Assembly (NCBI GenBank): GCA_963970005.1
Contig: CAXAMN010028916.1
Coordinates: forward strand, 1,721,859-1,785,858
DNA length: 64,000 bases
Direction: 5' to 3'
Source: Durusdinium trenchii
Lineage: Eukaryota; Sar; Dinophyceae; Suessiales; Symbiodiniaceae
The notes below the pieces were generated by a model that saw nothing but the letters and a program-made list of their open reading frames with translations, was not told the origin of the DNA and did not search any database. The first letter of the stretch is position 1; each line of letters starts with the position of its first letter. The translations under genes and the position numbers were made by a program. Of the stretch, positions 44,870-56,300 are shown one piece after another.

Positions 44870-44938
44870 GGTCGTGGTGGTCGTGGTGGTCGTGGTAGTC
44901 GTGGTAGTCGTGGTGGTAGTAGTAGTAGTAGTAGTTCG
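44772..44938. repeat. Trinucleotide microsatellite (GTA)n with (GGTCGT)n centre
   Basis: About 20 GTA units, then GTC/GGTCGT units, then GTA again, near-perfect over 167 bp. It reads open in several frames on both strands (poly-Ser, poly-Val, poly-Thr, poly-Tyr), which I regard as an artefact. Confidence 0.97.
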
Positions 44939-45728
44939 TAGCACAGGACAGAATCTTTCTTTTTTTTCGGGCCTTGACTGCAAAATCACAGTTTTGGGTG
45001 GTCATGGGTTTTTTTTTGAAAGGCAAAAACGCAGATTCGCAGCCCAAAGTTGTGTCTTGCCTTGGAAAGAACAAAAAAACGCTCCACGACCAGCCGAAAC
45101 TGTGATTTTGCCTTTCTTTGCCCGACCGTGGTGCAGAGTTGTTCCTTTCTTCCAATCCCTCGTAGCACAGACAGAATCCTTCCCATGAGCCCCAGTAGCA
45201 CAGAGCCCTTCATATTCGTGGCTTCGTAGCACAGGACAGAATCTTTTTTTTTTGCGCGTTGAAGAAGGATGACTGCAAAATCACAGTTTCGGGAGGGCCT
45301 TGAAAAAGGATGACTTGAAAATCACAGTTTCGGGTGGTCGTGAGCCTATTTCTTTGAAAGGCAAAAACGCCGTTTCGCAGCCCAAAGCTGCGTTTTGGCC
45401 TTTCAAAGAAAAATTGGAGTCCCATGACCGCCCGAACCTGTGATTTTGCCTTTCTCTGCTCGACCGTGGCGCAGAGTCCGTCCCTTCTTCCAATCCCTCG
45501 TAGCACAAAAGGCCTCGTACAGAGACCTCCTTACAAATACAAGCCCTCGTGGCACAAAATCCTTCTCAAGGGCCTTGTAGCACAGAGTCCTCCGAGCACT
45601 CCTACAAGCCCTTCAAGCAATTACACTTACAACAATGCCTTATCCATGAGGCCGCGACCAGGGCTCATAGGAAGGGTTCTGTGCTACGAGGCTCATAGGA
45701 AGGGTTCTGCGCTACGAGGCATTGGAAT

Positions 45729-45941
45729 AAGGGAAGGACTCTGCGCCACGGTCGAGCAGAGAAAGGCAAAATCACAGTTTCAGGTGGTCGTGGTGCTTTT
45801 TCTGTTCTTTCAAAGCCAAAAACGCCGTTTCGCAGCCCAAAGCTGTGTTTTTGCCTTTCGATTGAAAAAGATCAGCCCCACGACCACCCGAAACTGTGAT
45901 TTTGCCTTTCTCTGCTCGACCGTGGCGCAGAGTCCTTCCCT
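45729..45941. repeat. Best-preserved hairpin copy with extended arms
   Basis: Here the inverted repeat extends outward through GGAAGGACTCTGCGCC and ACGGTCGAGCAGAGAAAGGC, giving arms of more than 60 bp with about one mismatch before the loop region. Partial inverted similarity continues into the CTCATAGGAAGG/CCTTCCTATGAG flanks. Confidence 0.85.
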
Positions 45942-46458
45942 TCCTCGTAGCACAGACTCCTTCCTATGAGCCCTCGTAGCACAGAGCCTTCAGATTCGTG
46001 GCTTCGTGACTGTCACAGTTTCGGGAGGGCCTTGAAAAAGGATGACTGTGCAAAATCACAGTTTCGGCTGGTCGTGGAGCGTTCTTTTGTTCTTGGAAAG
46101 GCAAAAACGCAGATTCGCAGCCCAAAGCAAAGCTGTGTTTTTGCCTTTCAAAGAGCCAAAAAAATGCCCCACGACCAGCCGAAACTGTGCTTTTGCCTTT
46201 CTTTGCCCGACCGTGGCGCAGAGTTGTTCCCTTCTTCCAATCCCTCGTAGCACAGACAGAATCCTTCCTATGAGCCCTCGTAGCACAGAGCCCTTAATAT
46301 TTGTGGCTTCGTAGCACAGGACAGAATCTTTCTTTTTTTTCGCGCCTTGAAGAAGGTAAGGATGACTGCAAAATCACAGTTTCGGGAAGGCTTTGAAAAA
46401 GGATGACTGCAAAAATCACAGTTTCGGGTGGTCGTGGGGCTGCTTTTTTCCTTTGAAA

Positions 46459-46858
46459 NNNNNNNNNNNNNNNNNNNNNNNNNNNNNNNNNNNNNNNNNN
46501 NNNNNNNNNNNNNNNNNNNNNNNNNNNNNNNNNNNNNNNNNNNNNNNNNNNNNNNNNNNNNNNNNNNNNNNNNNNNNNNNNNNNNNNNNNNNNNNNNNNN
46601 NNNNNNNNNNNNNNNNNNNNNNNNNNNNNNNNNNNNNNNNNNNNNNNNNNNNNNNNNNNNNNNNNNNNNNNNNNNNNNNNNNNNNNNNNNNNNNNNNNNN
46701 NNNNNNNNNNNNNNNNNNNNNNNNNNNNNNNNNNNNNNNNNNNNNNNNNNNNNNNNNNNNNNNNNNNNNNNNNNNNNNNNNNNNNNNNNNNNNNNNNNNN
46801 NNNNNNNNNNNNNNNNNNNNNNNNNNNNNNNNNNNNNNNNNNNNNNNNNNNNNNNNNN
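46459..46858. other. Assembly gap (400 N) inside a hairpin copy
   Basis: The left flank ends in the left arm and the right flank starts in the right arm of the hairpin family. The missing sequence is therefore probably one or more further inverted copies that could not be assembled. Confidence 0.99.
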
Positions 46859-46949
46859 TTTGCCTTTCAAAGGAAAAAGCAGCCCCACGACCACCCGAAA
46901 CTGTGATTTTTGCCTTTCTCTGCTCGACATGACGCCCAGGTCACAGGGG

Positions 46950-47095
46950 AGAGAGAGAGAGAGAGAGATAAAGAAAGAAAGAAAAAAAGAAAGAAAGAAA
47001 GAAAGAAAGAAAGAAAAAGAGCAAGAGCACGAGCAAGAAAAAGAGCAAGAGCAAGAAAAAGAGACAGAGAAAGAGAAACAGGAAAGCAACGCGGA
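46950..47095. repeat. GA-rich simple repeat
   Basis: (GA)n, (GAAA)n and GAGCAAGA-type units. Apparent ORFs across it are low-complexity artefacts. Confidence 0.95.
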
Positions 47096-47329
47096 AAGAG
47101 CTCTTCCCACCTTCCCCCGCCCTCCGCCCCTACAGCCTCCCCATGGACAGGGCGCCGTGCTGCCATGGGTTTCAGCATAAGTGCCCAGGCCACAGGAGAG
47201 CCGCTGACGTGTGCACTTGGCGCGGCGCCGCTGCAGGGCGCCGCTGCTCTGTTCGCTTCGGGGCTTGGGGAAAAACAATTCAATTTCCGCACCCAGTCTC
47301 TGCAATCAGTCTTTGGGCGCCGCTCTTAG

Positions 47330-49040
47330 TCTTCATTCAATCTCTGCATTGGTTTACTGAAGAAGCGGAAACCAATTCCCAGCGCTTTCATTTCATCGAC
47401 CTTCGAATTCACACGTCTGGGACATGAAACGTCAAAGGGGAACCGTCCGTGGTTCCAATGCTTTTAAAACTAAATTTGTTGCTAAAATTGCTTCTAACTT
47501 CTATCCTTAAGCCTACTGGCTGCTTCTCAACTTATGTGGGTTGTACACTTCATTTGGAAGTCCATTTAACCAAGCGCTTTGACAAAATGTTATTCCGCGG
47601 CGCCATCCTGTCCAAATTCTGACCCTCCGTCCCTCTTCTCGATCCATACCTGCCCTCCTCAAGTTGCAGGCAAGGCCACGGGCTCTCCATGTTGCGAAGA
47701 TCCTGCCAAAGACGGTCTTACTGTAAGTCGGTTCTCAAAAACGATGAAACGACAGACAAAGAGAGACATGACATGGTGGCCCGGGTCTAATTAAGAAATG
47801 AAACAATGGCGCCGGCTTAGCCTCATTTCATTTCAAGTCTTAGTTAAACCGGGTTTAACATGGGTTGGCATGTTTCACCTTCAAACCCGAAACTTCATTG
47901 GGGGCGGCTGCGAACGCATGTCAACCATTAAATCAAATATGCTCGGCCCTGCCTGTCTGGCGGAAAAGTTCAAACCAAGGTTAATTTGAGACCTGTGAAA
48001 TGTCTGGTTTGATAACCTGGTTTGAGGTCACTTACCAAAAGGTCACTCTGAAGAAGCTGGTTATGGTGGACCATCGGACCGGAAAACCACAGAAAACATC
48101 TCTTTGACAATTCTGAATAACCGTCGTGTTGCACTGTGGCACCGTTTTTTCAAAATCTTGTTGACTGTTGACCTGACCTTTTCTAAGCAATGTCAAAATG
48201 GTATCATAATGTTAGTTACACTCCAACTCACTAACATGGAAGTGGAGTTCACCCCCTGTTTGTACAGGACAGTCGTCTTCCGAACTCGGGACCATTTGCC
48301 ATCCACGTAACCACCATGTGATGTGTAACAGTCATGTCGCAGTGAACTCAACGTCTATACTTCAAGATCATACATTTCCACACGTTTCCACGCTATTTCA
48401 CACGAGTCTGACACGTCACGATGCCATCCCAAACCCTCTCCAAAAGCTTCCCCCAATGGCAGCGGCCTTAGCGCCCTACTGCGGTCACTTGCGGACGGTT
48501 GCGAACGGTTGCGGGCGGTTGCGAACGCTGAGACAACGGGTCGCGAACAAGGCTCTACCCCCAGACCCCCAGAGTTAAACGAGAACCCTTTGCCACGCAT
48601 TCGGGAATAATAAAGTAGTAGGACAAACGCAACAAAAGGTCGGGGGTGTGGGCGGACCCGCTTGAATCTAAACCGTGTTGGATGATTTCTCCGACAGGAC
48701 ACTCTTGCCAACAAATGATGAGTTTCCACTAGCACTGAAAACGACGAAGTGGAAACATGTCCATTTAATTTACCGCTCCTGTTTGATAGAGAGGCTCCAT
48801 AAATTAAATAGCGCTGTTTAATTAAGCTTCTCGGGCTTATCCAGCCTTGAGGTATTGGTTCCATTCTATTATAGTTTCGACTAAAGCATCTTAATCATCG
48901 GCGCCATTCCGCCGCGCTCGACCCCAAACCCTTTCGGAGCGGACGAAGGAAGGATGGCCCTCAAGGACTGGCCTATAGACTGCTCTTCTCTGCGACAGCT
49001 GCACTGGATACAGTCTTCTCCCACAGCGGCTGACCAGCCA
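47330..49040. other. Stretch without recognised gene
   Basis: A plus-strand segment at about 47671-47722 has an AG|G acceptor and a canonical GTAAGT donor, but no family match. Short degenerate repeats of GCGGTTGCGAACG type lie at 48480-48530. Confidence 0.4.
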
Positions 49041-49194
49041 TGGCAGGCAAAATCACAGTTTCGGGTGGTCGTGGTGCTTTTTCTGTTCTTTGAAAGGCAA
49101 AAACGCAGTTTCGCAGCCCTTTCAAAGCTGTGAAAAAACAGCCCCATGACCACCCGAAACTGTGATTTCGCCTTTCTCTGCGCGACTGTGGCGT

Positions 49195-49425
49195 CATTCC
49201 CGTCGTGGCCATATGGGCCCCACCACAGAATGCACCATACATTTTTGCCATGCGAACTAGCAAAGATGCCCCCGGCAGGGCTCGAGCCCACGACCAGCAC
49301 TTAGTAGACCAACGCCTTATCCGATCCATTAGGCCGTGGAGTCGTTGACTCCAATCTTCGCCTCTGTACAATTGATTGCACCGCGCCTACCTGTGGCGCG
49401 GTCGCCGCCTCTATGGACCAATGGA
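49195..49425 (-). repeat. tRNA-derived SINE, copy 1
   Basis: On the minus strand 49343-49268 resembles a tRNA-Arg: D-arm GGCCTAATGG...ATAAGGC (box A) and a T-arm-like GTGGGCTCGAGCCC (box B). It has a 4-nt insertion in the D-loop and a degenerate acceptor stem. The flanks (TTTGCTAGTTCGCATGGCAA on one side, CAATTGTACAGAGGCGAAG on the other) are shared with copy 2. It directly follows a hairpin copy. Confidence 0.7.
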
Positions 49426-49689
49426 GCTGTGCGAGGGGCTCGTGAGAAGGTGCGCGGTCAGGGCACTCTCATAGAAAGGATTCAGTGCCACGTGGGATTG
49501 GAAGAGTGGAAGGACTCGGCGCCACAGTCTCGCAGAGAAGGGCGAAATCACAGTTTCGGGCGGTCGTGGGGCTGTTTTTCTTTGAAAGGCAAAAACACAG
49601 CGCTCGCAGCCCAAAGCTGCGTTTTGCCTTTCAAAGAAAAAGAGCCCGGTGACCACCCGAAACTGTGATTTCGCCTTTTTTTGCGCGAC

Positions 49690-49935
49690 TGTGGCGTCAT
49701 TCCCGTCATGGCCATATGGGCCTCACCACAGAGCACGCCATACAATTTTGCCATGCGAACTAGCAAAGATGCCCCCAGCAAGGCCCAAGCCCAACGACCA
49801 GCGCTTAGAAGAGGAACGCCTTATCCACTAGGCCGTGTAGTCATTGACTCCAATCTTCGCCTCTGTACAATTGATTGCGCCGCGCCTACCTGTGGCGCGG
49901 TCGCCGCCTCTATGGAGCTGCGCGAGGGGCTCGTG
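49690..49935 (-). repeat. tRNA-derived SINE, copy 2
   Basis: Same element as copy 1. The tRNA-like part is 49842-49771 (72 nt). The D-arm GGCCTAGTGGATAAGGC fits box A well. The anticodon loop reads CTTCTAA (Arg TCT), but the acceptor arms do not pair, so it is not a functional tRNA gene. A third, partial copy (only the TTTGCTAGTTCGCATGGCAA side) is at 50152-50217. Confidence 0.72.
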
Positions 49936-50195
49936 AGATGGACTCTGCGCGACCATGGCTCACATAGAAGTGGAAAGGTAAGGGCTCTGCGCGTCGTGGG
50001 ATTGGAAGAGTGGAAGGACTCGGCGCCACGGTCTCGCAGAGAAGGGCAAAATCAAAAACTTTCAGGTGGTCGTGGGGCTGCTTTTTCCCTTTGAAAGGCA
50101 AAAAACGCAGCTTCGCAGCCCAAAGCTTGCCCTTCGGAGAGAAAAAAGCATATGGGCCTCACCACAGAGTGCACCATATAGTTTTGCCATGCGAA

Positions 50196-50423
50196 CTAGC
50201 AAAGATGCCCCCGGCGAAGATCGTCTCCTGCAAATCCAGCTTCCCGGACAAAGGCCTCCCACAGTTCCTCGGAGACATTGAAATGTCCAAGAAGCTCTTG
50301 AACCTTCGACATCTGGAGGGCCACGTCCGCGCCAGGAAACATGGCTCCAAAGCACGGCCACCCACAAGCGGCCCGCGAGAAACATCCTCCCAACTTAATG
50401 GAAGGTGGCTTGAGCCAAAATGG
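50196..50423 (-). pseudogene. Retroposed mRNA 5' end with relict spliced leader
   Basis: 50423-50409 on the minus strand is CCATTTTGGCTCAAG, identical to the last 15 nt of the 22-nt dinoflagellate spliced leader. About 60 nt downstream an ATG opens a short frame, MFPGADVALQMSKVQELLGH, then helical residues, cut off at GDDLRRGHLC where the SINE-like flank begins. The coding-like peptide directly after a genomic leader remnant is the expected result of reverse-transcribing a trans-spliced mRNA and inserting it. The frame is also open upstream through the leader, which is consistent with a pseudogene. The source gene is not recognised. Confidence 0.6.
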
Positions 50424-50917
50424 ATGGCCCAAACCACCTTCCCCCACCCATGGTGCAACGCGTTTTGTCCAGCAGAAAATGTTCCATTTTCTTTCATAAC
50501 AATCGTGCAAAATGCGTTCCTTTCATAGCCATCTTCAGGCAAGCAGCATTGATGCTCCCTTGCCGCAGCAAGCCCCACAAACGACTCCGCCTCAAAAAGC
50601 GGTGCCTGGCTGAACACCCTGGGAGCCTGGCTTAACGGCTTCACTATCAAGATCCAGTTTGCAAGCTGATGTGTGCTGAGAGCTTTTGGACTGAAAAGGC
50701 CAAACAGGAACCACACACAGACTGAGCGACCGATCCTGAACGGACTTCCAACCATGCAGTTCTAGATTCTAGACCCAACACATATCCCGGTATCACCCAA
50801 ATCCAAGGTCAAACCTTCTGGAAGCACACGCTTGAACTATCTATCTTGAACTGCTTCCCTGCTGGCACCATTCTTGGCCGAGTGGCTGAGAAGATACAAT
50901 TCCACTTGAGCCAAGAT

Positions 50918-51416
50918 TTAGGCCAACTTTTGCTCCCAAACCATGAGCCTTCTTGATGCCTTCCTGGCACTTCTTCGCTCAACTCGGCACTTCTTCACAG
51001 TTCTGTCAACTGTTGGCACCTCGGCAGCATTCTCAGGGCACAGAAAGGTGTAGATGTCGAAGTAAACGAGGTCAAGGCCTTCGCCCTCAACCTGCAAGTC
51101 ACACAGGCACGAAAACATACTGAGAGCCAAATGAGCCTGTGGGAGCTGGTTTGCTCTCACAAGTCGGAATTGGAGTCAAAGGTTGACAGCATGTTGTGCA
51201 TTGTAGTGACTTAACTGCATCAAAGGAAAACTGTCTGGTGTGACAAACGTGACAATAGCATCATGACAATACAGTGGCTGTCTGGCGGCTCGATCCAAAG
51301 CTTCGCAGAGCTGGGCCGATCGCAAGGAATCAGAGGCTACACCTCCGCACATGCCATGGCAAGCAAACAAGTCTAACAAACTTAGGAAGGGTGGGTCCTG
51401 GGTCACCTTCTCACTC
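50918..51416 (-). CDS. Unidentified gene, last exons
   Basis: Exon from about 51416 (AG|G acceptor) has SLLDLFACHGMCGGVASDSL and EALDRAARQPLYCHDAIVTF. Its 3' end is not fixed. Exon 51092-50918 (AG|G acceptor) encodes VEGEGLDLVYFDIYTFLCPE then a basic tail (KKCRVERRSARKASRRLM) and a stop. Both have clear coding composition. I do not recognise the family. The DLFACHGMCGG segment suggests a buried Cys-containing core. It lies downstream of the GH31 gene on the same strand and could in principle be its final exons, but no GH31 motif supports that. Confidence 0.5.
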
Positions 51417-52409
51417 CTGCTATGCATTACGTACAGCACAGTAGTTGGGCGAAGAAGAAGTCTCTTCACCACCCCATCACCCTGATGATGTGGGTCATGT
51501 TGGTGGCGCTCATGTCCCATGTCTAACTTCGAAGCCACTACTGTCTCACACTGCAGGACTTGCGCGTCAAAAGCCTCAAACTAACACCCACCAATGCCTG
51601 TTCGATATGCAAATGATCGTTCACCATCCGGCGTCACAAGGCAAAGAACTTCTCCTGTCGCAGAATCTGCCTGGGTCACAGCGTAGCAGTAAATAGCTTC
51701 GTGCTAGATATCCAACAACTGGCTTCTGCAATTTACTGTACATATCTATAATCTATGTACGAATGCTTGCTGGGTCATATAGGTGTCAACGGTGCCATCA
51801 AAATCAATTTTATTGTTTGTAATTACCTAGCTGCTGTTTGTCTCAGGCCACTGTCATACAGAAGATTCGATGTTTGAGGCACTCGACTCCTCAAAAATGT
51901 CAGTGTCCAACAGCTGTGCTTTAAACTTGTGGCACCTGAACGGTGATGTCCTTCACGTGGTGCTGCGCAAGAGCTGCCCGAAAGCTCTCACCGACCTTGC
52001 CGAGTCAAACAAGAACATACAGTATATACATATATATATATTGTGATGATCCAAGAGGTCATGGGTAAAGGGGATCTTTTGTGAGAGCTCCAAGAAATTG
52101 GCTTTCGGTTCCCCAAATCAGCGACCTCGTCTCCACTTTGAACCGTTCACCTCGCTGATCTGCTCCCAGAGGGCTAAGGAGCTGAATTGCTTCCCAAACA
52201 GCCGCAGAAGGCCGTATCGCAACCGAGGCATGCCAGCACCTTGTTGTCCGCTGCGCTGTGCGGAATGGCTCAACAAAACCAACGGCATGGCTGTACTGAG
52301 AGACATCTTACAGCTGGCAACAACTTCAGCTAGTAAGCAGTCCAGAGGCTCTGGACGTGCAGTAGTTGTACAACGAATAGCCAAACACAATCAGAAACAT
52401 GTACCAGAG

Positions 52410-52541
52410 TCAAAGCAGTTCAATATCTAGCTGTGTGGTTGAAGAGCTAGGAGCCTTGGCAGTGTTGCAAGCGCATCCACCACACTGAGACGCAGAGCTG
52501 CTTGAGACAGTGCGTGCAGCCTCCTTCAATTGCTCAAAGTC
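52410..52541 (-). CDS. Unidentified terminal exon
   Basis: Starts after an AG|G acceptor and ends in TGA. It encodes DFEQLKEAARTVSSSSASQC, then GGCACN and a Ser/Thr-rich end. A frame further right (52740-52565) is also coding-like (KDIKRSVGSAGEDL) but an opposite-strand frame is equally open there, so I do not join them. Confidence 0.4.
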   Translation of the reverse strand, partial: DFEQLKEAARTVSSSSASQCGGCACNTAKAPSSSTTQLDIELL

Positions 52542-52959
52542 CTGAGGTTTGATAAATCTTCTCCAGCAGAGCCGACTGATCGTTTGATGTCCTTTGAACA
52601 GAGCCCACAGCACATGTCTGTCCAATTGCAAGGGTCAACACCCCCTGTTGATTTCTTCATGATTCGGTACACCAATCCCAGCCATGAAGCATTGCCGTCG
52701 GAAAACGGTCTGGCATCCCCTGTGAGGCTGGAGAAATTCACACAGCGCCATTTGCTGTTGGGAACGCTTGGCAAATCGCAATGCACAAAGGCATGTCATA
52801 AAGAACTGCCAATCAATCAATTGAGATCAATTGAGCAAGCTGCGCACCTCGAGGCAGCCCCTGTGTGGACAGGAAAGAGTCTGGGACGTATGCCATAGTA
52901 TCCTTGGCAGCACTCAAATGCAGTATCCACTCTGTTACACTGTTTGTCAAAACATCGGA

Positions 52960-53060
52960 AGCGGATCAAATCATTGATCCAATCATATCCAATCATTGAT
53001 CCAAAATGATCTTATATAATCCAATAATATCCAATATAATCTAATATCATCCAATGGTCC
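52960..53060. repeat. AT-rich ATCCAAT-type degenerate tandem repeat
   Basis: Repeated ATCCAATCAT, AATCATTGATCC and ATAATATCC units over about 100 bp. Confidence 0.8.
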
Positions 53061-53329
53061 GATGTCTTCCTGCCAGCCAGGTCTCCCAGTTGGGCGATCC
53101 CACAGCCACCACAAGCGGTGCCATCAACGCTCTAGAGCGGTGGCACACGTCTCACACGGTCTCCCCGTGTGCAGAGCAGGGGAGGTCTAAAAGAGATGTC
53201 AGCCTCTAGCTTTGCTGATGTTTATTGTGAAGGCAGAGCCCCAAAGTGGCCAAAGTGGCTGAGAACAAATCGCAGATTTGGTCCTTTTTGGGCCTAAAAG
53301 TCGAAAAGATCGCAGGAAAGAGAGGAGGC

Positions 53330-56300
53330 CGCAAATATGTTACAGGACATGTTTCCTTTTGAATGATCGTCAAAGACGAAAAGTCCCCTAGTGAGAAGAC
53401 TTCAAAGTCTCTTCGAAACTCGCCTTTGCATGGTGGGTCCGAGTCCCTAGTCTTGCACTGCAAGTAAAATCAATTTTACGCGCACAAAGCAACCCCACGT
53501 CCTGGTACGTCCGAGTGCGATAGTCGTCAATGTACAATCGACCTCGTGCACCACTGGAGGCCGCTCACAGAGAGGCCACTCCACAACTTCACAACCCCGG
53601 TCCGGGCCTTTTGCAGCTCCAGTTTGCGGATTTAGGTACACGTTCAAGGTGAATGGATCCTGAAAGATTGCTTGGATTTGAGAGGTGCTTCATGATTTGG
53701 ACTGCCAGGACAGATTTACGTCTTAGATCTGGCACACCAGAAATCTAAAACCACTGCATGTGCTTGCAGGCGGTCCAGGCTCATGCAAGCAGAGCTTCTC
53801 CGTATTCTCGATTTCAATGGCACCACCTCAACTCCCAATGCAAGGCTCCATACAATGTCCATCTATTGTCACGGTGCTTCAGCTGAGGTCCAAGCAGTGC
53901 CGGCTCTGTAGTAGGCCGGGATGCTGTCGAGGTCCAACTTGTGGACATGTGCTCCGGGAGCCTTGAAAGCCCCGTTGTGGATGCTGTACCTCCGCTGCCG
54001 GTGCTTCTCTGATTCACCCACCATACAAGGCGCAACTGTAAAAGAACTGTTTGGAAAAGTCACATCACATCCCCAAAAAATCACGCGCACCATCCAGATG
54101 CCTTCGGCAGGTACACTGTGGCCTGCGAGCTGTTTCAACCAGTCCCCATCCACCGTTCGTGCGACATGCGAAGACATGCGACTGAACTAACTACTCAACC
54201 AGAAAAATCCAGAAAAACCACGGCCCCCCGCATGTGTTTCTCGCGCGGGCGTCGCGTCAGGTCCTCCGACTGCTCGGAGGAGGGCTTGGCAATGCCGTGA
54301 ACCAAAAGAGAATCTCCCAGCATAATTTGGCTCTCCAAGGCCTCCGCAAAAGGCGGTCGGTTGCCATTCACTGCGCCCATGACTTGTGTACTAACTTGTG
54401 GCACAAGTTCGTGGCGCTTGTGTGGCTGGTAGGGAGGCATTACTCTTGTATAATCTTGTTTTTAGGGATTGAATGGTATTGACAATGATGGAGTTGAGTC
54501 AAAGCTGCATGCCAAGAAAGATCTTTACAGGATCACAAGGAGCGGGGATGGCGGTTGGCTCGGGAACCCAGAAGTCTCTGGCCCGGAGCTGATCGTGCCT
54601 ATATTTATAGACATCTTTGTCTACGTAGTCTGACGTTTCTTGGCCTCCTCATTCTCATGCGTCTGTGGATCATCCTCAGGCCAAATCCGTCCTTCTCAGT
54701 TCCTTCTCAGTTCCTTCTCACCAACTCTATGACTCTATCATACTCTATCCGTGTGTGTTTTCTTCGGGGTCATTTCGAACAGCATCTCATGAAGGAGTCA
54801 AGGTCTGTCAGTTCGAAGCACTGAGCCAACTGACCAGGAAGTCCCAAAACAGCGGCCGCACGACCGGTTCGGCAGCAGAAGCCCAGCGGTGGAACAAGGT
54901 GTACCACAATGGAAGCATTTTGTACCTAGTGTACGAAAGCCAAGTGATACTGAAACGAAAGCCAAGACATGCCATTTGCACTCAGAGTATTCTGTCTACA
55001 CATGTTGGACGCATCTCTTTCCGTTTGACACTGCTGTTTTAACTTCCATATCGTAAATTGCTTTGTCACCGTGAACACGGCCATAGACCAAAAATCTGAC
55101 TGATAGCCACTGATAGCTCAACTCCAGCTGCCAGTCGGCCTCATTTGCAGTGACGCCTTGATTCTCAGCATGGTCTTCTCATCGAAGACGTATGGCTCTC
55201 TTCGCGGCGTCTGTCACAAACGCGCGGAGCCAGGCAATGCCTTTTTCGAAGCTGAGCAGCGAACCTGCCTCCAGGTGTGCATGATTCCGTAGGAACGGAT
55301 AGATCAGAACAGCCAGCTGATACCTCAAAGTGAGGCCAAAGCACTAGATGACTTCAAGAAAGCACTCCATGTCAAATGCACGAGAAGCTGTTTGAAGGGA
55401 ATGTTTGGTTGAGTCCTCCACTTTGACTCAAAGAAGCTTTTGTCACTGCTCAACCAACTCTCCTATTTCCTTGCAGTTCATGTCCTGCTTGGTGGTTCAA
55501 TCATGTCTCAAAGCCCTTGCACTCTTTGACTTGTTATATAATCTTACCCACTCAGAGTCTCACCATCTGACGGTCATCTCAGTATCCGGATGCTTGAAAA
55601 ATCCGCCCACATCCTGAGCTGATTACTCCTCTGTTGTCAAATTACTTCATGAAAAATGGATATCTCTGGAGCCAGCTGCAGAACCGACGGGATCGATGGG
55701 GCGAAGCACCAAGGAACAGACGTGACACAGAACTCGAACGGTCTTTCGAACGAACGAAGCAACATCTGCGCTGTGATTCGTGGACTTCTTGTGACTCCGA
55801 AGGCGGGTTTTGCAGCCAAAAATCAGCTCCCACCAGGGACTGGCCACCAAGAGTCAAGGCTCCAACCTTGGAAGTCATCACCCAGGGCAGACCAACCCAG
55901 ATTCGAGTTTGCTCACATAGAGCTCCAGGATGAATGATATCAACTCAATATGCTTCCATGTCATACCTTCCCTCAAATAAAAAGTGAGATCGCCAACCTA
56001 TGCAGAAACCTATTGAGATGACCCAAAATCAAGGGCAGTTCCACCACTCGCAAGAAGCAATCACAGTTCCACCACTCCATGGTCTGAGGGGAGATCCATG
56101 GCAATGGAGGCTTTCAGATGCGACCACTGGGCATAGTTGTCGCCTGCGTCTCGAAACTCCACTTATCCGCAGCTTGCGGCCGCCGCGAGGTGTTTGGCTG
56201 ACGTTGGTTTGTCCGACTTTCGTGTGTCAAGTCGCAAAAGCTGCTGGGACCCAACTTGTTATAACCCTACCCACCCTACTCCTAGTGACGGTAGCCTTTT

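Larger units (their letters stand above)
44981..50150. repeat. Eight copies of a long-hairpin inverted-repeat family
   Basis: Copies at about 44981-45110, 45318-45448, 45767-45904, 46051-46195, 46410-46912 (interrupted by N), 49048-49170, 49543-49673 and 50047-50150 (right arm missing). Each starts CAAAATCACAGTTTCGGGTG, runs to GAAAGGCAAAAACGCAG, turns at TTCGCAGCCCAAAGCTG and returns as the reverse complement of the left arm. Between 45.1 and 46.4 kb the copies are separated by CTCGTAGCACAGAG / TCCTTCCTATGAGCC units, which are themselves partly inverted. There is no ORF and no transposase. It resembles a foldback/MITE element or a hairpin-RNA source. Confidence 0.9.

Noticed and set aside
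44738-44989. Poly-Thr, poly-Val, poly-Ser and poly-Tyr ORFs
   Set aside because: They are translations of a trinucleotide microsatellite, open in several frames on both strands.
46268-47305. 345-codon minus ORF
   Set aside because: It runs through 400 N and low-complexity GA repeats.
49771-49842. Functional tRNA-Arg gene
   Set aside because: Acceptor arms do not pair, box B is degenerate, and the same sequence with shared flanks occurs in a second copy, so it is a SINE.
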